Of a DNA stretch of 64,000 nucleotides, positions 23,836 to 33,454 are shown in pieces. Within the stretch, counting starts at the first letter, position 1. Every line of letters starts with the position of its first letter. The translations under genes were made by a program, and so were the position numbers. The stretch is from NCBI GenBank assembly GCA_029964075.1, contig CM057135.1:18378863-18442862 (forward strand). The letters run 5' to 3'. The DNA is from Patiria pectinifera (lineage: Eukaryota; Echinodermata; Asteroidea; Valvatida; Asterinidae). Below the pieces are notes generated by a model that worked only from the letters and a program-made list of their open reading frames with translations, had not been told where the DNA came from and ran no database searches.

Positions 23836-25422
23836 ATGTTGGAAGAAAGTGTGGGATACTTTGAGACGACACCGGCCAGGGTGACCAGCAGAGCAAGCAT
23901 TATGCTACACCCTGCGGTAACACCATCGCCTCCTATATTGACACCGGCAATATCCGCCGAGAGGATGCCAGGTGTTGGCATCAGGGCGCAGGAGCCAGTG
24001 ACGGCACAAAAGCTCTTCCAACAGACCGGAAGAGTTGGGGAAGTGATGACACCAACGGTCGGCACAGCGGAGTCCTCTCCTCAGGCAAGATTCATGTCAA
24101 CACCAGTGACATGGGGGCCGGGGGTGGAAGAGCAGCCCGTCTACCGGAGTTTGACTGATTGGGGCGGAGTAGAACCAGCAGAGGTTCGACGGCAGAGACC
24201 TACTGGAACAAGCGATGTTCTGGTGGAGTCTGGATGGCCTTCGGCCCGGCCAAGAATGCCGGGTCCAGAGGAAATGCCAGGTAGCATAAACACCCCACAG
24301 TTGGCGTATGATGCGAGGTGTAATCTGCAGCAGCAGTTGGGAGAGGCGCCTGGACATCAGACGTGTACAGCACCACAGCGGGTGGTGGAAGAAGTCAGGA
24401 GCACAGGGCAACACCTGAGGAAACCAGTGGATCCGGGAGAGAAAGGATCAGTAGAAAAGAAAACTCTGTCTGAACCACTCGGGCAGGATCCACACAAGAG
24501 AGCAGCAATTGCAGGGGCAGAGAAAACCAGCAGAGTTCATCGGAAGCCAAATATCGTGCCGGATCGATTCGCTGGGGTGGTGCCATGGAGAGACTACAAA
24601 TCTCATTTTGAGTCATGTGCAGTTATTAATAGCTGGACGGCAGAGGACAAAGCTTACTTCCTGGCAGCGAGTCTCAAGAGTCAAGCACAGCAAGTGCTGG
24701 GAGACAGGGCTACAGGAGAAGTGCTGACCTATGCAGAGCTCACAGCAAGACTAGAAAGACGTTATGGGCCTGGTGAGCAAGCCGAAACGTACCTAGCCGA
24801 GCTTAGGAGCAGAACAAGGACAGAAAACGAAAGTTTGCAAGCGCTGGGGCAGGGAATACGTCGACTCACGGAGCTGGCGTATCCTGAGCTGCCCCGAGAT
24901 AGCAGAGAGCGTCTGGCACGAGGGTATCTGGTGGATGCCATACCCGATGCAGAAATTAGAGCGGGAATCTTCAGAGCGCACCCTAAGACGTTGGATGAGG
25001 CGATCAGAGCTGCGCTGGAGACCGAGTCTTTTCTGAAAGCGGAGAGACAACGGCAGCGAAACCAGGGTGGTCGCCCAGACAGAAACAATCGAGTCACAAG
25101 ACAAGTGGAGATTGTCTCAAGGGATGAGTTCGAAAGGCAAACACGGGCAATGTCGGAGCAACTGAGGCAAGTGCATCAGATGTTGGCCGGGCTAACTCAA
25201 GCAATGCAGAATGACACACGGCGCCCTGAACAAGCCGACTTCGAACAGAAGCGTCAAAAACTAGCCTGCTACCACTGTGGAAACACGGGGCACTTTAAGA
25301 GAAACTGCTCTGAACTGAAGAACAGCGCACCGTCGGAAAACGACTCCGGACCAACCCAGGGGGTCGTGGGAAGGTCGGCAACACAAGACCCCAAACCTGT
25401 GATACAGATCCAGAAAAAGTAG
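23836..25422 (+). CDS. gag: Gag polyprotein of gypsy element 1
   Basis: The 528-residue product forms the element's virus-like particle and packages its RNA. The first ~230 residues are low-complexity, Pro/Gly/Ser-rich and unconserved. A helical retrotransposon-gag domain follows at about 236-410, with KPNIVPDRFAGVVPWRDYKS near its start and an Arg/Glu-rich part with ARLERRYGPGEQAE. Near the C-terminus is one CCHC zinc knuckle (C478, C481, H486, C491). The start is the first in-frame ATG, 164 bp past the LTR. The frame closes at TAG 25420-25422, inside the open region of pol. The equivalent product of the degraded element at 41817-43644 (minus) has the same layout, which supports the model. 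Confidence 0.93.
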   Translation: MLEESVGYFETTPARVTSRASIMLHPAVTPSPPILTPAISAERMPGVGIRAQEPVTAQKLFQQTGRVGEVMTPTVGTAESSPQARFMSTPVTWGPGVEEQPVYRSLTDWGGVEPAEVRRQRPTGTSDVLVESGWPSARPRMPGPEEMPGSINTPQLAYDARCNLQQQLGEAPGHQTCTAPQRVVEEVRSTGQHLRKPVDPGEKGSVEKKTLSEPLGQDPHKRAAIAGAEKTSRVHRKPNIVPDRFAGVVPWRDYKSHFESCAVINSWTAEDKAYFLAASLKSQAQQVLGDRATGEVLTYAELTARLERRYGPGEQAETYLAELRSRTRTENESLQALGQGIRRLTELAYPELPRDSRERLARGYLVDAIPDAEIRAGIFRAHPKTLDEAIRAALETESFLKAERQRQRNQGGRPDRNNRVTRQVEIVSRDEFERQTRAMSEQLRQVHQMLAGLTQAMQNDTRRPEQADFEQKRQKLACYHCGNTGHFKRNCSELKNSAPSENDSGPTQGVVGRSATQDPKPVIQIQKK

Positions 25423-28400
25423 AGGATGGTGGAGAACTTGCAAGCAAGCAGCTCCACCCAGTAACACTACCAAGTGAAGTTGCTTCATATGGGGTATTCG
25501 TGCCGGGTGAAATCGGGACACATCCACTGCCATTCCTAATAGACACTGGGTCGTCAGAGACATTGATAGACACAAAAGAGTACAACCTGATGGATCGAGA
25601 AACCAGACCAATACTGACACCGGTTGATGAAGTTATCCGCCAAGCCGATGGGAAACCACTCCCTGTAAAAGGAAGTGCCCAGATGGAGATACAAATTGGA
25701 GGATATAAAGCGGAGGTGGAAGTCTTGGTTGCATCCATCAGAAACCAAGGAATACTCGGCATGAATTACCTACTGACCACTGGCTGTGTACTGGACTTGA
25801 GGCATCAGCAATTGAAGATAGGGGAGCATGTAATTCCTTTACAAGGAAAAGATCAGACGAGCATTTTCAGCTGCCGAGTGCGAGCAGATGGGACTACAAG
25901 GATACCACCCGGGCACGAAGCAATCATCACTGGTGTCCTGGACGAGAAGAAAGACCTCCATGGATGGGGGATCATCGAGCCAAATTACAGGAGTAAGGTG
26001 GCAAAACGAGGTCTGATGGTAGCGAGGGTACTTGTGGATGCCACTGCAGATAAATATCCGGTCCGAGTGTTCAACCCAGGTACTACAATTGTGATGATAA
26101 GTGGAGGTAGTGTCTTGGGGACCATCACATCCACGGCTGATAAGGACATTCAGAAAGATGATCAATCTACGATTAGGATGATGGAAAGAGGGGAAGAAAC
26201 AGCAGAGAACAAAGCTGGTCAAGAGCTTCCAGAACATCTCACCGATCTGTACCGACAGAGTGTTGAGAACTTACTGGAGAGTCCAGATAGAGACAAGGTG
26301 AAGAAGCTTCTCATCGAGTATCAAGACGTTTTCTCAAAGGGCGCGGGAGACCTGGGGAAAACGGACCTGGTGCGCCACGAGATCAGAACAGATGATACGG
26401 CCCCCATACGCCAACGTCCCAGACGTCTCCCTACCTGGCAACGGGCTGAGGCGGATGAGCAGGTACAAGACATGCTACAGAAGGGGATAATCGAGCCATC
26501 AAATAGCCCATGGGCATCTCCAGTCGTCTTGGTGAAGAAGAAAGATGGATCCACCCGGTTCTGCGTGGACTACCGGTTTCTCAACGAACACACACTGAAA
26601 GATGCATACCCGATACCCAGGGTGGACGACAGCTTAGATTCGCTAGCAGGGGCACAGTGGTTTTGTACCCTAGATCTGGCCAGTGGATACTGGCAGGTGG
26701 AACTAAATGAGGATGCCAAGGCCAAATCAGCTTTCGTTACCAGAGGAGGACTGTACCAGTGGAACGTCATGCCTTTTGGCCTCTGTAACGCCCCGGCTAC
26801 ATTCGAGAGGCTGATGGAAAGGATTCTCTCCGGGCTTCAGTGGGAAACACTACTACTGTACCTAGATGACATAGTGGTCTTCGCCAAGACGGTGGATGAG
26901 GAGATAGAGAGACTTGAGGAAGTCTTCCGGAGGCTGAGACGGGCCAACCTCAAACTAAAGCCGAAGAAATGTAGCCTCTTCAAACAATCGGTAGCCTACC
27001 TGGGACATGTGATATCTAGTGAGGGCGTAGCCACGGACCCCGAGAAAGTGAGAGTTGTGGAGGAATGGCCAACACCTCGGTCCACCAAAGATGTAAGAAG
27101 TTTCATTGGATTGGCTTCTTACTACCGACGTTTCATTCAAGGGTTTGCCAAGATTGCCCAACCATTGCACCGACTGATGGAAAAGAACCGGATGTTTCTG
27201 TGGACAGAGGACTGCGAGGTTGCTTTCCGCACTCTGAAGACACAGTTGACATCAGCACCCATACTAGTCTACCCCGAAGAAGGAGGAGAGTTTGTACTAG
27301 ACACGGATGCCAGCAGCACAGGCCTGGGAGCTGTGCTATCCCAAAAACATGATGGTGTGGAGAAAGTCGTTGCATATGCCAGCCGCACTATGTCAAAGCC
27401 AGAAAGAAATTACTGCGTCACGAGGCGAGAACTCCTGGCCGTTGTGACATTTGTCAAGCACTTCCGGCATTACCTGTATGGTCGACACTTTGTAATCAGA
27501 ACCGATCATGGAGCCTTGAGATGGTTGCTTAACTTCCGTGACCCAGAAGGACAACTGGCTAGATGGATGGAGATCTTGAGTGAGTATGACTTCACGATCC
27601 AACATCGGCCAGGTCGAGTCCACCAGAATGCCGATGCACTCTCCCGCATGCCATGTAAGCAGTGCGGAAGAGGTATGGAGCAGAACGGAAAGGACCAGGT
27701 GGAGATGCCTAGAATTAGTTGCCCAGAAGATTCGGCAAGTGGCGATCCTCGGAACGAGGGAAGACAGGAGGAGACAGAAGGGAAAGGTCAAGGCCAAAAA
27801 AACGTACCGACGACAGGGGTGAATGCAGATCGTGGGACCAGAATGATAAGTCTCTCACCAAAATGGACGCTGAAGGAACTGAGGGAGAAACAGTTGGGTG
27901 ATCCTACGATCGGACCTATTGTCAGAGCTAAGGAGAATGGAGGGGACAGACCAGAGTGGGAATCTCTCTCCACTGAGTCAGCAGCGACCAAAACATATTG
28001 GGCCCAGTGGCAACAACTGAAGATGCAACAGGGAGCTCTATGCCGACGCTTTGAGACAGATGACGGAAGGCAATGTAAGTTGCAAGTAATTTTGCCGTCA
28101 TGCCTGCGGGAAAGTGTCCTGGATGAACTCCATGATAGTAAAACGGCATGTCACCAAGGAGTGCGCAAGACCCTACACAAGGTCCGACAAAGGTACTACT
28201 GGGCAGGAGTATCGGCCGATGTGCGTTCCAAGGTTCGACAATGCACAGTGTGTGCAAGGAGGAAATCACCGGGCAAGAAACCCCGAGCTCCCCTTCAACA
28301 ATACACGGTTGGCGCACCGATGGAGAGAATCGCTCTGGATGTTATGGGCCCCCTGCCCAGGAGCGACCGAGGCAATGCGTATGTACTAGTTGTGGGAGAT

Positions 28401-29531
28401 CCATTTACGAAGTGGATTGAGGCGTATGCACTGCCAGACCAGAAGACACCGACCATAGCAGAAACTCTGGTGGAGCAATTTATTTGCAGATATGGCTGTC
28501 CAAAAGAACTCCACAGTGATCAAGGCACAAACTTCCAGTCTGCCATATTCAAAGAAGTTTGCAGATTGCTTGGGATCGACCAGACGCGAACTTGCCCATG
28601 GAACCCTAAGTCCGACGGATTCATTGAAAGATTCAACCGAAGCTTGGTGAATCTGGTTGGGCCGTTCGTAAAGCCAGACCAGAAGGATTGGGATGTCCAG
28701 TTGGCATACTCGATGATGGCATACCGAAGTACGGCTCAAGAAAGCACCGGAGAGTCACCTTGCACCATGCTTATGGGGCGGGAGATAGCACTACCACTAC
28801 ATGCGCTTACCGAACTACCAAAGGACAGTGATGACCACATGTCGACTGACTATGCCAAAAATCTCCGACAGAAAATGAGTGAGGCACATCAAAGAGCTCG
28901 GAGCAAAATGAAAGTGAATCTTTGGAGGCAAAAGCGCAACTATGATCGCCATGTTTCGGGTAGCAAGATACAAGCTGGAATGTTTGTATGGCTGCACAAC
29001 ACTGCACGCAAGAAAGGATTGTCTCCCAAGCTGCAGTTCAAATGGATGGGCCCGTATCTAGTCCTGAAGAGGTTATCAGACGTGACCTTCCGGATACAGG
29101 AGAAACCAAAATCAAAGCCGAAGGTTGTGCATTATGACAAACTGAAGATCTACACAGGCCCAGAGAGAAGAAAATGGCGAACCGAGGGGAGAGATAGCGT
29201 TCCTGTGGAGCCGGAGACCGAGGATAAGCAGGAATCTCCATCAACTGATGAAGATGGTGTCCACTTGGTGGACGATGATCCACTTGGAGAAACCACAGAC
29301 AACATGGGGGAATGCCCACTTCACCTCGAGCTTTCTGTTGAACGATCGACAGAAGAAGAATCGGCGGGGGAGGAACGAATTTCCGTCCAAGGAAACGGCA
29401 GTGAAGATATCACAACGGGCCTAATTCCAGACGAGGAGCAAGAACCAGCATCAAATACCCAATTTTCCGTCGGGCGGTACCCAAAACGCCAGCGACGACG
29501 TCCCACTAGGCTACAGGATTACGATGTTTAG
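25314..29531 (+). CDS. pol: Pol polyprotein of gypsy element 1 (PR-RT-RH-IN)
   Basis: The frame is open from 25314 and lies -1 relative to gag, overlapping it by 109 nt, so a -1 ribosomal frameshift is the likely route. The first obvious in-frame start-like codon is GTG 25500, which I use only for numbering. From there: aspartic protease DTGSS (D15), RT with YLDD at 454-457 and VMPFGLCNAPATF just before it, RNase H DTDAS at 601, zinc-binding H2C2 from H878, integrase triad D947, D1007, E1043 (35 residues between the last two), and a GPY/F module near 1182. All catalytic residues I can check are present. The C-terminus is acidic and then Arg-rich. The enzyme set would copy RNA to DNA and insert it into the host genome. 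Confidence 0.95.
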   Translation, partial: TEEQRTVGKRLRTNPGGRGKVGNTRPQTCDTDPEKVEDGGELASKQLHPVTLPSEVASYGVFVPGEIGTHPLPFLIDTGSSETLIDTKEYNLMDRETRPILTPVDEVIRQADGKPLPVKGSAQMEIQIGGYKAEVEVLVASIRNQGILGMNYLLTTGCVLDLRHQQLKIGEHVIPLQGKDQTSIFSCRVRADGTTRIPPGHEAIITGVLDEKKDLHGWGIIEPNYRSKVAKRGLMVARVLVDATADKYPVRVFNPGTTIVMISGGSVLGTITSTADKDIQKDDQSTIRMMERGEETAENKAGQELPEHLTDLYRQSVENLLESPDRDKVKKLLIEYQDVFSKGAGDLGKTDLVRHEIRTDDTAPIRQRPRRLPTWQRAEADEQVQDMLQKGIIEPSNSPWASPVVLVKKKDGSTRFCVDYRFLNEHTLKDAYPIPRVDDSLDSLAGAQWFCTLDLASGYWQVELNEDAKAKSAFVTRGGLYQWNVMPFGLCNAPATFERLMERILSGLQWETLLLYLDDIVVFAKTVDEEIERLEEVFRRLRRANLKLKPKKCSLFKQSVAYLGHVISSEGVATDPEKVRVVEEWPTPRSTKDVRSFIGLASYYRRFIQGFAKIAQPLHRLMEKNRMFLWTEDCEVAFRTLKTQLTSAPILVYPEEGGEFVLDTDASSTGLGAVLSQKHDGVEKVVAYASRTMSKPERNYCVTRRELLAVVTFVKHFRHYLYGRHFVIRTDHGALRWLLNFRDPEGQLARWMEILSEYDFTIQHRPGRVHQNADALSRMPCKQCGRGMEQNGKDQVEMPRISCPEDSASGDPRNEGRQEETEGKGQGQKNVPTTGVNADRGTRMISLSPKWTLKELREKQLGDPTIGPIVRAKENGGDRPEWESLSTESAATKTYWAQWQQLKMQQGALCRRFETDDGRQCKLQVILPSCLRESVLDELHDSKTACHQGVRKTLHKVRQRYYWAGVSADVRSKVRQCTVCARRKSPGKKPRAPLQQYTVGAPMERIALDVMGPLPRSDRGNAYVLVVGDPFTKWIEAYALPDQKTPTIAETLVEQFICRYGCPKELHSDQGTNFQSAIFKEVCRLLGIDQTRTCPWNPKSDGFIERFNRSLVNLVGPFVKPDQKDWDVQLAYSMMAYRSTAQESTGESPCTMLMGREIALPLHALTELPKDSDDHMSTDYAKNLRQKMSEAHQRARSKMKVNLWRQKRNYDRHVSGSKIQAGMFVWLHNTARKKGLSPKLQFKWMGPYLVLKRLSDVTFRIQEKPKSKPKVVHYDKLKIYTGPERRKWRTEGRDSVPVEPETEDKQESPSTDEDGVHLVDDDPLGETTDNMGECPLHLELSVERSTEEESAGEERISVQGNGSEDITTGLIPDEEQEPASNTQFSVGRYPKRQRRRPTRLQDYDV

Positions 29532-29819
29532 CCTGTACAAGAAAGAAAAGGATTTAGCAGAAAAGAAATCTGCTAAAATGGTCATCGTTGTCGCGACTTG
29601 TAACTGGTATCCTGTACGTCATGTGTGTGCTGAAAGGGAATCAACCAGACACCACGTGGTTGCATAGCAACCACGCACAGCGTGTATCGTTTGTGCGTGC
29701 GAGACATGTATGGGTGGGCGTGGCATGGACGTGTGACGCGTACGCTATACGGCGCGCGTACATGCCTCAGCTCATTCTGTGTTTGAACCTTTCATCGCGT
29801 TGACCTCACATAAAGTACT

Positions 29820-29975
29820 CCCGACTTCAGCCACCACAGCCACCGCGCTCGTTCCATTCAGCCACCACAGCCACCACCGCGCTCGTTCCATTCAGCCACC
29901 ACAGCCACCACCGCTATAGTTCCACTCAGCCACCACAACCACCGTCATAGTACCACTTCAGCCACCTCCCTGTAG
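29820..29975 (+). repeat. AGCCACC leader repeats and acceptor-like site before ORF3
   Basis: Roughly 40-bp units built from CAGCCACCACAGCCACC and GCTCGTTCCATTC repeat about three times. They end in a pyrimidine-rich stretch ACCTCCCTGTAG, whose AG (29974-29975) lies two bases before the ORF3 ATG. The AG looks like a splice acceptor, which would let ORF3 be made from a spliced subgenomic RNA as retroviral env is. No matching donor was established. Confidence 0.6.
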
Positions 29976-29977
29976 CA

Positions 29978-30745
29978 ATGCCCGAGGGGAAGGAGGACGA
30001 CCGACACCGAGTCCGACATGTCCGAGATGAGGGGGACAAGGCGTGCAAGGGCAGGAAACGCGACCGGGAGCGGATAGAGGACCGCGGAGCTAACAAGCGC
30101 GACCGTAAGGGGACCAGCGATCGCCAAAGCACTGCAGCCAAGAGGGATGAACGTCCCAGCAGCTCAACATGGTCGGTGTCAGCCGTACAAAGAAAGCCGA
30201 AAGCCGAGTCCAATCCAGCCCCAACAAACCCAACCGTCGCCACCTCCTACCCTTGTCGCGAGGGAAGTTGCGACAAGAAATTTGCGTACAGGGCCAGCCT
30301 AGCCAGACATGTACGGGAGGTGCATGCAGACCCGTCGCCCTTCATCTGCAACTCTTGCGGGGAGTGCTTCACAAGGAAGTACAGCCTAGACCGCCACGCT
30401 GATTCCCACAGGCATGATGGGAAGAAAGATAGCGCCAAGCCTCAAACATCTAAGTCACAGTCCCCCGCCACCATGCCACCAGAGCCAGAACTACAGCTTC
30501 TCCCGGTCCCCTCCACAACCACTTCCCCCTCAACCTCCACTGCCACCGGCCACCCCAAGACTGGGGGAAAGTCGTTGAAGCTACTCCGGCAGCTTCACGC
30601 CGAGATGGTAAGCTCGTCGACGGAAAGTGACGACCCGGCGGAGAAGATGGCGACAGATCACATAGAAGTAACCACCATCACAAGAGTTTTCCGCCGAGGG
30701 GTCCTGTTCAACCAGAAGGAGGCCAAGCAGGACTTTTATTTCTAG
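29978..30745 (+). CDS. ORF3: two-finger C2H2 zinc-finger protein of the gypsy element
   Basis: This 255-residue protein is encoded on the element's sense strand between integrase and the polypurine tract, where env or accessory genes usually sit. Residues 1-60 are very basic (Arg/Lys/Asp-rich) and could act as a nuclear localisation signal. Finger 1 uses C93, C98, H111, H116 (an unusual C-x4-C with x4 between the histidines). Finger 2 uses C124, C127, H140, H144 and is canonical. A Ser/Thr/Pro-rich linker follows, then a predicted helix around KSLKLLRQLHAEM, then a hydrophobic tail ending QDFYF. There is no signal peptide or membrane segment, so it is not an envelope protein. I infer a nuclear DNA- or RNA-binding factor acting on the element itself or at its insertion. 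A captured host gene fragment is the alternative. Confidence 0.85.
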   Translation: MPEGKEDDRHRVRHVRDEGDKACKGRKRDRERIEDRGANKRDRKGTSDRQSTAAKRDERPSSSTWSVSAVQRKPKAESNPAPTNPTVATSYPCREGSCDKKFAYRASLARHVREVHADPSPFICNSCGECFTRKYSLDRHADSHRHDGKKDSAKPQTSKSQSPATMPPEPELQLLPVPSTTTSPSTSTATGHPKTGGKSLKLLRQLHAEMVSSSTESDDPAEKMATDHIEVTTITRVFRRGVLFNQKEAKQDFYF

Positions 30746-31328
30746 AGAGATAAGAGAATTAAGTCAAGCTCATGTATAAAGTTACACAAAAGTTGTCAAG
30801 TATTTATAAAAGTTAAAAGAGTTTTGAAGTTAAAAGTTTTAAAGTTTAGTTAAGTTTTTAAACGTTTTACAGTTAATTTTGAAACTTTAAAAGTTGAGGA
30901 CCAAGTTATTTCTAAAAGAGTTGGTTTAATATGAACCACTTTATTTTGTTATACATGTACATGTACTAAGAAGACTTTTATAGAGGTATTTCTAAAGTGT
31001 TGCTCATCTATTTTATATAAAGCCATCTATTTCATATAAAGTCATCTATTCTTATAAAGCCATGGGTTGATAAAAAGGATTAATCATTCCATTTTAGAGT
31101 TGTTCTAAGATGATTGCTAAACTAGGTTTGTGTGCACAAATATTGCTGCTTATGAGATTTATTAAACCCACTTTGTCAGCTGCGAAGATTGTAAATTTTA
31201 TATGAGAATACTGAATGAAGGATGTGGCTCTGATTCAAAATCTTAAGTTTTCAAATGTTTATTGTGTGGAAACTTTAATAAATTAAGACTTAACAGTTTC
31301 AGGGACTGAAAACTCTGGGGGGAGGTCA
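30746..31328 (+). other. 3' untranslated region and polypurine tract of element 1
   Basis: AU-rich sequence with repeated AGTTTTAAAGTTAAAAG-type words runs from the ORF3 stop to the 3' LTR. The purine run GGGGGGAGG at about 31317-31325, just before the LTR start TGTGATG, is the likely polypurine tract that primes plus-strand DNA synthesis. Confidence 0.75.
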
Positions 31329-32042
31329 TGTGATGAATCATCAAGTATACGTTTTATACATTAACATGAACTGTATAGTGACTTGTCTGTAGTGCCCAGT
31401 CACTCATACTAGAACATCAGCATTTAATTGGCCAGCACTGTTAGTGGGCGTGGCTTAAGTCATCTACTAAGCAATACTGCATTTTCATTGGTTGAGGCAC
31501 CCTGTGTACTTTAGTAATGAGGGGCATTTATTGTATGTGAATGTATATGACCATGTTGGCCTATAAAAGGCACAGTTCGAGAGAATAAATCTCACTTCTT
31601 CGCCTGGTGGGACCAAAGAAGTCATAGGAAGTCTCCTGTCTCTGTTTTATTGCCTAATTGTCACTAATTAGGGTGTAAGTCTCCCCCACTTGAGCCACTT
31701 GAGCCACTCGAGCCACTTGAGCCACTCGAGCCACTCGAGCCACTCGAGCCACTCGAGCCACTTAAGCCACTTAAGCCACTGGTCAGCCACCCTGAGCCAC
31801 CGGTCAGCCACCCAGAGCCACCGGTCAACCACCCAAACCACAGGCTAATCCACCCAAAACCACAGGTTAATCCACCCAATCCCTAAAATCCCAAACACTA
31901 GTTGAGTTAGCGCTTTCCCCTGGTGGAGCAGATTTGGGAGTGCTGTTCGTCACTTGGTGCTGTGGCCTCCAACCGCAGGTGCTTCAACTCCATCGGGACT
32001 GGGCCAGAGAGGCAAGGGACCGACAAGGCGACGCACGTTACA
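31329..32042 (+). repeat. 3' LTR of gypsy element 1
   Basis: This 714-bp copy of the 5' LTR also starts TGTGATG and ends CGTTACA. It differs by one added GAGCCACTC-type nonamer and a small number of substitutions, several clustered near the U5 end (GACCGACAAGGCGACGCACG against GAACTGACTAGGCGATGTACG, each split here at about 20 bases). Confidence 0.95.
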
Positions 32043-32046
32043 ATAT

Positions 32047-33454
32047 GCTGAACGAGAAGACATGGATGCACAATGTGAATGCAGTTCGTGCATGCAGATC
32101 TGTATGTGTATGTTGGCAATCCGTGGCGGGGCGGGGTGAATGTGAGTGGGGAGGGCTGCCATCAGATATATGCGGTTATTCTATAAAATAAAAGAATTGA
32201 TTGTGGAATTTTGCTCAAAATCCATTGGAAATGGCAAACGTATAAATATTGAAAAATGAAATTAATTTCTTCAAACTGTGCTCTGATGACAATAATCTTT
32301 GTTATAATGCCCTTGTGTGCATCTACAATTGGCTTTTAATTATATGCTGCCATTATTATGACGAAATTTGATTCCATGTAATTGTTTGTTCATCATGATA
32401 GCTCGTTTTCAGCATATTAGTTGCCTGAAAGTTGCATTTGGAAATCCCCCCATGTGACATTAGTACTGTTGGGAGAAAACACACTTTTCAAAATCTGAAT
32501 AGTTGATTTTATAAAAAGCGAATATTCGAATAGTCAAATTTACCAATGGCATTTTCAAGTGCAAATAAAGCTTGTGCATTGTATTGTATAGCGCGGAGAA
32601 TCACGCATCACATGCATGCCTGAAGGGCTTTGAAAAATAAAAATGTGTATAGGCTAACAAAGTAGTTCAAGGCAGCGCTTTTCTTTGATGATTGCTGCAC
32701 ATTGACCACAAAGAAATTCCACTAATGCTGGCCTCCTTGTGACTTGCCTGCTGTTGTAAGGGATGATGCGGTGTTGGAAGAAACCATTGATCTTTCCTGT
32801 TATGTAATATCTCAAGTGTGTGAGATACATGTAATGTAATTCAGGTACCCACTTGACCTACAGAGTGACCATCATTCTATGGTGACTGTGACAGTGAATT
32901 TTTTTCTTAGTAACCAACATGCCTAAGCTGACAGATAAGTGAATGTAAGAAACAGTTATGACAAGGTTCAAGGTATCCATTTCTCTCTGTTCCTTAGAAG
33001 TTAATCCTTTTGACAACTGAGCTCTTCAAAAGGTGCGCTGCCATTCCCCCCCCCCCCCTTCGGAGCTGTATGATGTACCTGGTAAATCCATCGGGAGTAG
33101 TGTAAGAAGTGAGTACTGCTTGCAGATGCTCTTCTGTCAGCCTGTTGTGGGTAAGTTGTGGATTGACCTCTCCGTTTTGTAGATACAATTTTTGGAAAGA
33201 GTTCCATACACGGACATCACTAGTTTCCTAAAACGTCACATTCAGTAGGGATAATTTTGAAGCATTTACTTACAAATATTTTTGGACCAGGGTTTGTGCG
33301 CATGATATCAAGTGCTGTCCATGTCTGGAACTCCCCAAATTTTGCTTGCATTCTTTGCTATGCTCATGTGAATCACCAGGTAATTAGACCTCATGGTTGT
33401 GAATTCCTGGTCATCTGCAGCATTGTATGTTTTTCAAAATACAAGCAAATAAAG
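32047..33454. other. Unassigned sequence downstream of the gypsy element
   Basis: AT-rich, no supported repeat. A possible exon is listed separately at 33079-33141. Nothing else is recognised. Confidence 0.45.
33079..33141 (-). CDS. Candidate isolated exon
   Basis: On the minus strand a 63-nt open segment lies between an acceptor-like CCCACAACAG and a donor-like CAG/GTACAT. In the open frame it reads LTEEHLQAVLTSYTTPDGFT, with one extra base at the start and two at the end. The residue mix is protein-like, but I recognise no family and no partner exons. It may be chance. Confidence 0.25.

Larger units (their letters stand above)
22969..32042 (+). mobile_element. Complete Ty3/gypsy LTR retrotransposon with extra C2H2 ORF
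   Basis: The element is 9074 bp, bounded by long direct repeats and a 4-bp duplication ATAT (22965-22968, 32043-32046). Order: LTR, tRNA-Leu primer site, gag, pol (protease, RT, RNase H, integrase, GPY/F), a C2H2 zinc-finger ORF, polypurine tract, LTR. Protease before RT before integrase marks it as Ty3/gypsy. Open frames are uninterrupted and the LTRs are nearly identical, so the insertion is young and possibly active. A degraded relative lies at 39071-44892. Confidence 0.95.

Noticed and set aside
25261..29319. Many antisense and out-of-frame ORFs over gag and pol
   Set aside because: They are shadows of the two long, motif-bearing sense frames.
29978..30745. ORF3 as an envelope (env-like) gene
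   Set aside because: No signal peptide, transmembrane segment or glycosylation-rich ectodomain; the recognisable content is two C2H2 fingers in a basic, low-complexity protein.
31664..31879. Minus-strand Gly/Ser-rich frame across the 3' LTR
   Set aside because: It is produced by translating the GAGCCACTC nonamer array; low complexity and in the LTR.
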